A stretch of 64,000 nt of DNA from Streptomyces sp. NRRL B-1140 (GTDB taxonomy: Bacteria; Actinomycetota; Actinomycetes; Streptomycetales; Streptomycetaceae). The stretch is from the NCBI RefSeq assembly GCF_001280065.1, contig NZ_LGEA01000036.1, positions 275,360 to 339,359 of the forward strand, written 5' to 3'. Positions 52,310-58,941 of the stretch are shown in pieces; the stretch's first letter is position 1; the number at the start of each line of letters is the position of its first letter. Position numbers and translations under genes: made by a program. Below the pieces are notes generated by a model. It did not search any database and was not told the DNA's origin. It saw nothing but the letters and a program-made list of their open reading frames with translations.

Positions 52310-54099
52310 CCCGCACCCATCTCCCCGTCGCCGCACGGCAGGACGTCCGGCGCGCGATGGTGGACCTCGTACGCGTGGACACCCGGGCCTTCTGCACGGT
52401 CCTCGCTCTCAACGCCCTGGCAGCCCTGGCCGGTCTCGCGGGGCCGTGGCTGCTCGGCCGGATGATCGACGACGTACGGGCGGGCCACGGCGTCGCAGCC
52501 GTCGACCGGCTCGCCCTCTCCCTATTCCTGTGCGCCCTCGCCCAGTTGCTCCTGGCCCGCTGGGCCCGTTACGTGGGCCACCGCTTCGGTGAACGGACCC
52601 TGGCCCGCGTGCGGGAACGGTTCGTGGACCGCGCCCTCGCGCTGCCCGCCTCGGTGGTCGAGCGAGCCGGCACCGGCGACCTCACCGCCCGCGGCACCTC
52701 CGACGTCACCACCGTCGGCAACACCCTGCGCGACGCCGGCCCGGAGCTGCTCGTCAACCTCGTCCAGTGCCTGTTCCTGATCGGCGCGGTCTTCCTCCTG
52801 GACCCCTGGCTCGGCGCCCTCGGGCTGCTCGGGTTCACGCCCATCCGGCTGGCGTTGCGCTGGTACCTGCGCCGGGCCCGGGACGGCTACCTCGCCGAGG
52901 GGGCGGCCACCTCGGACGTCGCGGAGATCCTCGCGGCGACCGCGTCCGGCGCCCGTACGGTCGAGGCGTTCCGCCTGGAAAGGCGGCGCACGGCCGCGAG
53001 CCGGGACGCCCTGGAGACCTCCCGCCGCACCCGCTTCCACACGCTCTACCTGCGCAGTGTGTTCTTCCCTGCCGTGGAGGTGTCCTACGTGCTGCCCGTG
53101 GCCGGTGTGCTGGTGATCGGCGGGGTGCTGCACTCCTCGGGCGCGATGAGTCTCGGGGCGGTGGTGGCGGCGGCCCTGTACCTGCACCAGCTGAGCAACC
53201 CGCTCGACGAGATCCTGGTCCGGGTCGAGCAACTGCAGAGCAGCGGGGCCTCGTTCGCCCGGGTGGAAGGGCTCGCCCGGGCGTCGCGGGGCGACGGGGA
53301 GGGCGAGTGCCCGGATCCCGACGGTGACCGGATCGACGTCGTGGGGGCGCGCTACGCGTACGACGGGGGCGTGGAGGTGCTGCACGGTGTCGATCTGACG
53401 GTCCGCCCCGGGGAGCGGCTCGCCCTGGTCGGGCCGTCCGGGGCGGGCAAGACCACGCTGAGCCGGCTGATGGCGGGCGTCGACGCGCCGACGGCGGGCT
53501 CGGTGACGGTCGGCGGCGTGCCGGTGGCCGGACTGGGGCCGGAGCGGCTGCGCCGTCAGGTCGTCCTGGTCACCCAGGAGCACCACGTGTTCCTCGGCTC
53601 GGTCCGCGACAATCTGCGGATCGCCGAACCGGTCGCGGACGACGAGCGGTTGTGGGACGCGCTGGCCGTGGTCGGCGCCGACGCGTGGGTGCGGGAGCTG
53701 CCGGAGGGGCTGGACACCCCGCTGGGGCAGGGCGGTCGCCGTACCGACGGTTCGCAGGCGCAGCAACTCGCTCTGGCCCGCGTGGTGCTGGCGGACCCGC
53801 ACACGCTGATCCTCGACGAGGCGACCGCGCTGCTCGACCCGACGACAGCCCGGCACACCGAGCGGGCCCTGGCCGCCGTCCTGGAGGGGCGCACCGTCAT
53901 CGCCGTCGCCCACCGGCTGCACACCGCGCACGACGCCGACCGGGTGGCGGTGATGGAAGACGGCCGGCTGACCGAACTCGGCACGCACCACGAGCTGGTG
54001 GCGGCCGGTGGAACCTATGCGGCGCTGTGGCACTCGTGGCACGGGGATCCGCGCGAGGAGCACGGGAATCCTCCCGGCGGCGGCAACGCGTCCGTATAG
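52306..54099 (+). CDS. ABC half-exporter 4 with intact Walker motifs and degenerate signature
   Basis: A 597-residue partner of gene 3. After six helices the ATPase has Walker A LVGPSGAGKTTLSRL (about 375) and Walker B TLILDEATALLD with catalytic Glu. The signature is replaced by RRTDGSQAQQLALARV, missing LSGGQ. This complements gene 3, which keeps LSGGQ but lost Walker A and B. Only one composite site can be active. The start overlaps the previous stop (ATGA). The tail is Gly/Pro/Asn-rich. No downstream hairpin is obvious before the metalloprotease promoter. Confidence 0.9.
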   Translation: MTRTHLPVAARQDVRRAMVDLVRVDTRAFCTVLALNALAALAGLAGPWLLGRMIDDVRAGHGVAAVDRLALSLFLCALAQLLLARWARYVGHRFGERTLARVRERFVDRALALPASVVERAGTGDLTARGTSDVTTVGNTLRDAGPELLVNLVQCLFLIGAVFLLDPWLGALGLLGFTPIRLALRWYLRRARDGYLAEGAATSDVAEILAATASGARTVEAFRLERRRTAASRDALETSRRTRFHTLYLRSVFFPAVEVSYVLPVAGVLVIGGVLHSSGAMSLGAVVAAALYLHQLSNPLDEILVRVEQLQSSGASFARVEGLARASRGDGEGECPDPDGDRIDVVGARYAYDGGVEVLHGVDLTVRPGERLALVGPSGAGKTTLSRLMAGVDAPTAGSVTVGGVPVAGLGPERLRRQVVLVTQEHHVFLGSVRDNLRIAEPVADDERLWDALAVVGADAWVRELPEGLDTPLGQGGRRTDGSQAQQLALARVVLADPHTLILDEATALLDPTTARHTERALAAVLEGRTVIAVAHRLHTAHDADRVAVMEDGRLTELGTHHELVAAGGTYAALWHSWHGDPREEHGNPPGGGNASV

Positions 54100-54266
54100 C
54101 GAACATGAACTTCCGGACAACGAACCGTTTCCGGCCATACTTTTGACGCGGTCCTGACAGAAAGCGCGCTCCCCTGCCACGCTTCCCACGACTGCTCCAC
54201 AGGAACCCCACAGCAACACCTCCACCTCCCCAGGCCGGGCGACCCCCGGTCCCGCAGAAGGAGTCA

Positions 54267-56360
54267 GTGTTGAGAAGCAGTTCCTCGCGAAGAGGCACCT
54301 CCCACAGACGCACTCCCCACACCCCTCGCCGCACCGCGGCCGTGGCCCTCGCCGGCGTCGCCGCGCTGATCGCCGCCGCCGTCCAGAGCGGCACGGCCAC
54401 CGCGGCCCCCGAGCAGGCGCCGCCGGCCGCGAGCAAGGCGATCCCCGGCTCGGAGTCGGTCAAGCTCAGCCCGGCCCAGCGCGCCGCGCTGATCCGCAAG
54501 GCCGAGGCCGGCAAGGCGCAGACCGCCCGGGACCTGGGTCTCGGCGCCAAGGAGAAGCTGGTCGTCCGTGACGTCGTGAAGGACGCCGACGGCACGGTCC
54601 ACACCCGCTACGAGCGCACCTACGACGGCCTGCCCGTCCTCGGCGGCGACCTCGTCGTCAAGACCGCCGCGTCCGGTGCGACCAAGTCGGTCGTCAAGGC
54701 GACCCGCGCCGCCATCAAGCCGGCCACCACCACCGCCGCCGTCTCCGCCGCCAAGGCGCGGAAGCAGGCGCTGGCCGCCGCGAAGGCGGACGACACCAAG
54801 AGCGCCGACGTCGACAAGGCCCCGCGCAAGGTGATCTGGGCCGCGAACGGCAAGCCGGTCCTCGCCTACGAGACCGTCGTCGGCGGCCTCCAGGAGGACG
54901 GCACCCCGAACGAGCTGCACGTCGTCACCGACGCCACCACGGGTGCCAAGCTCTACGAGTACCAGGGCATCGAGACCGGCACCGGCAACACGATGTACAG
55001 CGGCACGGTGACGCTCGGCACCACGCAGTCGGGGTCGACGTACAACCTCACGGACGGCACGCGCGGCAACCACAAGACCTACAACCTCAACCGCGGCACC
55101 TCCGGCACCGGCACCCTCTTCTCCGGCCCCGACGACGTGTGGGGCAACGGCAGCCCCTCCAACGCCGAGACCGCCGGCGCGGACGCGCACTACGGCGCGG
55201 CGCTGACGTGGGACTACTACAAGAACGTGCACGGGCGTTCGGGCATCAAGGGCGACGGCGTCGGCGCCTACTCCCGGGTCCACTACGGCAACAACTACGT
55301 CAACGCCTTCTGGTCCGACAGCTGCTTCTGCATGACCTACGGCGACGGCTCGGGCAACACCCACCCGCTGACGTCCATCGACGTGGCCGGTCACGAGATG
55401 ACCCACGGCGTCACGTCCAACACCGCGGGCCTCGTCTACAGCGGCGAGTCCGGCGGTCTGAACGAGGCCACCTCCGACATCTTCGGATCGACGGTCGAGT
55501 TCTACGCGAACAACTCCTCCGACGTCGGTGACTACCTCATCGGCGAGGAGATCGACATCAACGGCGACGGCAGCCCGCTGCGCTACATGGACAAGCCCAG
55601 CAACCCGCTGCGCTACATGGACAAGCCCAGCAAGGACGGCTCGTCCAAGGACAGCTGGTACTCGGGCATCGGCTCGGTCGACGTGCACTACTCGTCGGGC
55701 CCCGCCAACCACTTCTTCTACCTGCTCTCCGAGGGCAGCGGCACCAAGACCATCAACGGTGTCACGTACAACTCGGCCACCTCGGACGGCCTTCCGGTCA
55801 CCGGCATCGGCCGGGACAAGGCGGAGAAGATCTGGTTCCGCGCGCTCACCACGAAGTTCACCTCGAACACCAACTACGCGGGGGCCCGCACCGGCACCCT
55901 CGCGGCCACCGGTGAGCTGTACGGCACGGACAGCGCCGAGTACAAGGCGGTCCAGGACGCGTGGGCGGGCGTCAACGTCGGCACCCGCTCCGGCGGCGGC
56001 GGGGGCGGCGGCACGTCCTTCGAGAACACCGCCGACGTGGCGATCCCGGACCGGGGCGCGGCGGTCAACTCGCCGGTCACCGTCTCCGGCCGGACGGGCA
56101 ACGCGCCGTCCAACCTCCAGGTCTCGGTGGACATCGTCCACACCTACATCGGTGACCTCAAGGTCGACCTGGTCGCCCCCGACGGCACGGTCTACACGCT
56201 GAAGGGCTACGGCACCGGCGGAAGCGCCGACAACATCAACACCACCTACACGGTGAACGCCTCCTCCGAGGTGGCCAACGGCGTCTGGAACCTGCGGGTC
56301 CAGGACAACGCGGCCATCGACACCGGCTACATCAACAGCTGGAAGTTGACGTTCCCGTAG
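54267..56360 (+). CDS. Secreted neutral zinc metalloprotease (M4, thermolysin family) with P-domain
   Basis: A 697-residue preproprotease. A long basic signal peptide (PRRTAAVALAGVAALIAAAV) precedes an FTP/PepSY propeptide to about residue 225. The catalytic domain has the zinc motif HEMTH (about 376) and the third ligand Glu in GGLNEATSD (about 400), with SSGPANHFFYLLSEGSG near the active-site His. A Gly8 linker (about 576) leads to a C-terminal P/homo-B domain (DVAIPDRGAAVNSPVTVSG...YINSWKLTFP). GTG 54267 is given; the adjacent TTG 54270 has better spacing from AAGGAG. A 30-bp in-frame tandem duplication repeats PLRYMDKPSN at about residue 436-455. A truncated paralogue follows. Confidence 0.93.
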   Translation: MLRSSSSRRGTSHRRTPHTPRRTAAVALAGVAALIAAAVQSGTATAAPEQAPPAASKAIPGSESVKLSPAQRAALIRKAEAGKAQTARDLGLGAKEKLVVRDVVKDADGTVHTRYERTYDGLPVLGGDLVVKTAASGATKSVVKATRAAIKPATTTAAVSAAKARKQALAAAKADDTKSADVDKAPRKVIWAANGKPVLAYETVVGGLQEDGTPNELHVVTDATTGAKLYEYQGIETGTGNTMYSGTVTLGTTQSGSTYNLTDGTRGNHKTYNLNRGTSGTGTLFSGPDDVWGNGSPSNAETAGADAHYGAALTWDYYKNVHGRSGIKGDGVGAYSRVHYGNNYVNAFWSDSCFCMTYGDGSGNTHPLTSIDVAGHEMTHGVTSNTAGLVYSGESGGLNEATSDIFGSTVEFYANNSSDVGDYLIGEEIDINGDGSPLRYMDKPSNPLRYMDKPSKDGSSKDSWYSGIGSVDVHYSSGPANHFFYLLSEGSGTKTINGVTYNSATSDGLPVTGIGRDKAEKIWFRALTTKFTSNTNYAGARTGTLAATGELYGTDSAEYKAVQDAWAGVNVGTRSGGGGGGGTSFENTADVAIPDRGAAVNSPVTVSGRTGNAPSNLQVSVDIVHTYIGDLKVDLVAPDGTVYTLKGYGTGGSADNINTTYTVNASSEVANGVWNLRVQDNAAIDTGYINSWKLTFP
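55574..55633 (+). repeat. 30-bp in-frame tandem duplication in M4 protease 1
   Basis: Two identical 30-bp units (55574-55603 and 55604-55633), each beginning CCCGCTGCGCTACATGGACA, encode a repeated PLRYMDKPSN/PLRYMDKPSK. Thermolysin-type proteases normally have one copy here. The duplication preserves the reading frame. The paralogue at 57883 has a different-length duplication at the equivalent site. Confidence 0.9.
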
Positions 56361-56403
56361 ATCCGTAGGCCGGCAGGTCCACAGGCCGTGGATACGCGGT
56401 CCG

Positions 56404-56458
56404 GTGGGCCCTCGAAGTCAGGGCGCCGCCCCGGTGGGTTCGAATCCCCCGGGGCGGC
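56404..56458. other. tRNA-T-arm-like hairpin between the two M4 protease genes
   Basis: GCCGCCCCGG and CCGGGGCGGC flank TGGGTTCGAATCCC, which has the canonical tRNA T-loop TTCGAAT in a small GGG/CCC stem. The upstream half does not fold as a tRNA: the anticodon-like loop lacks U33 and there is no acceptor 5' strand. It may be a tRNA 3'-end relic or act as a terminator for protease 1. Confidence 0.4.
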
Positions 56459-56609
56459 GTCCGTTTCACGTGTCCTCGCGTACATCTGGCCGTCGTTTTC
56501 CGGCCAACATCACCCCCACTCCTGTCATGTACGCGCCCTGAGTGCCACTCTTCCCCCACCCGCACGGCACCACCGCAGCACAGCACTTCCCCCACATCGA
56601 GGAGCTTGT

Positions 56610-58278
56610 GTGTCCACCTCTTTCTACGCGCGTCAAAAGCGCGCCACGCTGGCCATCGCCACCGCCGTCGCCGCCGGTGCCCTGCTCACCACCGGTCTGA
56701 CCTCCACGAGCAGCGTCGCCGCGGACTCCGCGAGCAAGCCGGCCCTCGCGGCCGCTCCCGTCCTGCTCTCCGCGCAGGCCCGCACCGCGCTCGTGCGGGA
56801 GCAGCAGGCGGACGCCACGAGGACCGCCGACGCGATAGGCCTCGGCTCCCAGGAGAAGCTGGTCGTCAAGGACGTCGTGAAGGACGTCGACGGCTCGGTG
56901 CACACCCGCTACGAGCGCACCTACGCGGGCCTGCCGGTCCTCGGCGGCGACCTCGTGGTGCACGAGTCGAAGTCCGGTGCGACCAAGGGCGTCACCAGAG
57001 CCACCAAGGCGGCCCTGAAGGTCGCCTCGCTCAAACCCGCGGTCACCGCCGCCAAGGCCGAGAAGCAGGCCGTGACCCTCGCCAAGGCCGCCGGCTCGGA
57101 GAAGACCGAGGCGGACTCCGCGCCCCGCAAGGTGATCTGGGCCGCGAACGGCAAGCCGGTCCTCGCCTACGAGACCGTCGTCGGCGGCCTCCAGGAGGAC
57201 GGCACCCCGAACGAGCTGCACGTCATCACCGACGCCGCCACCGGCAAGAAGCTGTACGAGTACCAGGGCGTCGAGACGGGCACCGGCAACACCACCTACA
57301 GCGGCGCCGTCACCCTCAGCACCACCAAGTCCGGCTCGACGTACAACCTGACGGACGGCACCCGCGGCGGCCACAAGACCTACAACCTCAACCGCGGCAC
57401 CTCCGGCACCGGCACCCTCTTCTCCGGCTCCGACGACGTGTGGGGCACCGGCAGCCCGTCCAACGCCGAGACCGCCGCCGCCGACGCCCACTACGGCGCC
57501 CAGATCACCTGGGACTTCTACAAGAACACCTTCGGCCGCAACGGCATCCGCAACGACGGCAAGGCCGCCTACTCCCGGGTCCACTACGGCAGCAACTACG
57601 TCAACGCCTTCTGGTCCGACAGCTGCTTCTGCATGACCTACGGCGACGGCTCGGGCAACACCCACCCGCTGACCTCGCTGGACGTGGCCGCCCACGAGAT
57701 GAGCCACGGTCTGACGTCGGCCACGGCGGGCCTCAACTACAGCGGCGAGTCGGGCGGCCTGAACGAGGCCACCAGCGACATCTTCGGCGCGGGTGCCGAG
57801 TTCTTCGCGAACAACTCCTCCGACGTCGGTGACTACCTCATCGGCGAGGAGATCGACATCAACGGCGACGGCAGCCCGCTGCGCTACATGGACAAGCCCA
57901 GCAAGCTACATGGACAAGCCCAGCAAGGACGGCTCGTCCAAGGACGCCTGGTCCTCCAGTCTCGGGAGCGTGGACGTCCACTACTCCTCCGGTCCCGCCA
58001 ACCACTTCTTCTACCTGCTGTCCGAGGGCAGCGGCTCGAAGACCATCAACGGCGTGACCTACAACTCGCCCACCTCCAACGGCTCCACGGTCACCGGCAT
58101 CGGCCGGACCAAGGCGCTGCAGATCTGGTACAAGGCGCTGACGACGTACATGACGTCGACGACCAAGTACGCCCAGGCCCGTACGGCGACCCTGAACGCC
58201 GCCTCGGCGCTGTACGGCGCCTCCAGCACCGAGTACAAGGCGGTCGCGGCCGCCTGGTCGGCCGTCAACGTCGGCTGA
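56610..58278 (+). pseudogene. Second M4 metalloprotease, frameshifted by a 22-bp tandem duplication
   Basis: A paralogue of the upstream protease without P-domain. From GTG 56610 (GAGGAG upstream) it encodes a signal peptide (RATLAIATAVAAGALLTTGL), a propeptide and a catalytic domain with HEMSH and GGLNEATSD. At 57905-57926 a perfect 22-bp copy of the preceding bases shifts the frame; downstream the proper sequence (DGSSKDAWSSSLGSVDVHYSSGPANHFFYLLSEG...AAWSAVNVG) continues in another frame to the stop at 58278. Removing 22 bp gives exactly 549 codons. As written, the protein would lose the active-site His region and run on out of frame into the next gene. It could be a recent mutation, a reversible switch or an assembly error. 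Confidence 0.88.
57883..57926 (+). repeat. 22-bp frameshifting tandem duplication in M4 protease 2
   Basis: GCTACATGGACAAGCCCAGC plus AA occurs twice head to tail (57883-57904, 57905-57926). Twenty-two is not a multiple of three, so it breaks the reading frame. It sits at the same codons as the 30-bp duplication in the upstream paralogue. Confidence 0.92.
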
Positions 58279-58294
58279 CCGCAGCACGGCCACG

Positions 58295-58331
58295 GGCGGC
58301 ACCCGGATCGCAGGACGGTCCGGGTGCCGCC
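58295..58331 (+). terminator. Terminator after the second M4 protease gene
   Basis: GGCGGCACCCGGA and TCCGGGTGCCGCC form a perfect 13-bp stem around an 11-nt loop, 17 bp after the original stop codon and 16 bp before the next gene. The terminator matches the un-shifted gene end, supporting the pre-mutation frame. Confidence 0.85.
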
Positions 58332-58346
58332 TTACTCTTGGTGCTC

Positions 58347-58868
58347 ATGTCTTCGCAGGACTTCACCTACGCCGATGTCGGCGCCACCCGTGACCAGGGT
58401 TTCTGCCCGCCGGGCTTCCGTCCCATGAACGTACGCACCCGTCTCGGCGAGGGCGAGGACGTCTTCCGCCGGGCCGCGGAGGCCGTCCTCACCTGGCAGA
58501 TGCACCGGGCGATGGGCGTCGGCCTCGACGCGAGCGCGGACCGGGCCGCCCCCGGCGTCGACGTCACCGTCACCCTCGCCGGCATGATCAAGGCTCCCTG
58601 CCGCGTGGTCTGGACGGTCGAGGAACCCCGCCGCGCCGGCTGGGCCTACGGCACCCTGCCCGGCCACCCGGAGACCGGCGAGGAGTCCTTCGTGGTCGAC
58701 CGCACGGGAGACGGCACGGTGTGGCTGACGGTCAACGCGTTCAGCCGCCCCGCCAAGTGGTACGCGAAGGCGGGCGGCCCGGCGACGAGAGGCTTCCAGC
58801 ACGCGTATGCGCGACGGTGCGGCGCCGTCCTGCGGAACCTCGCGACGCAGAGCGGTGAGTCACCCTGA
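58347..58868 (+). CDS. DUF1990 family protein
   Basis: A 173-residue cytoplasmic protein of the DUF1990 family, whose function is unknown; plant and bacterial members are annotated as UPF0548. Landmarks include FTYADVGATRDQGFCPPGFRPMNVRTRLGEG, VFRRAAEAVLTWQMHRAMG and a C-terminal FSRPAKWYAKAGGPATRGFQHAYARRCGAVLRNL. A beta-rich, lipocalin- or SRPBCC-like fold is likely. ATG at 58347 lies right after a terminator. Because of the upstream frameshift it is in the same open frame as the broken protease, but it is an independent gene. It converges with glgP. Confidence 0.82.
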   Translation: MSSQDFTYADVGATRDQGFCPPGFRPMNVRTRLGEGEDVFRRAAEAVLTWQMHRAMGVGLDASADRAAPGVDVTVTLAGMIKAPCRVVWTVEEPRRAGWAYGTLPGHPETGEESFVVDRTGDGTVWLTVNAFSRPAKWYAKAGGPATRGFQHAYARRCGAVLRNLATQSGESP

Positions 58869-58923
58869 GGGGCGCGGGGCCGTATCGATGTGCGGCTCCG
58901 CCGCGTAGGCGCGCCCAGCCCCC
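58869..58923. repeat. Dispersed Streptomyces intergenic repeat between convergent genes
   Basis: GGGGCGCGGGGCCGTATCGA continues to GCGGCTCCGCCGC and ends CGCGCCCAGCCCC. GGGGCGCG pairs with CGCGCCC, and GCGGC/GCCGC forms an inner hairpin. This matches a GC-rich element I recall as abundant in Streptomyces intergenic DNA. Between convergent DUF1990 and glgP ends it probably works as a bidirectional terminator. Confidence 0.6.
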
Positions 58924-58941
58924 ACGCACCCGCAGCCGGAC

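Noticed and set aside
56388..56462. A complete tRNA gene around the TTCGAAT T-loop
   Set aside because: A 73-nt span can be drawn, but the anticodon-like loop has G at position 33, acceptor pairing is poor and the T-arm is offset by about 4 nt. The stem that does form is a simple hairpin.
57927..58346. Protease 2 fused to the DUF1990 protein
   Set aside because: The frames are joined only because the 22-bp duplication shifts the reading frame past the normal stop at 58278. The residues between are a nonsense translation of the protease 3' end.
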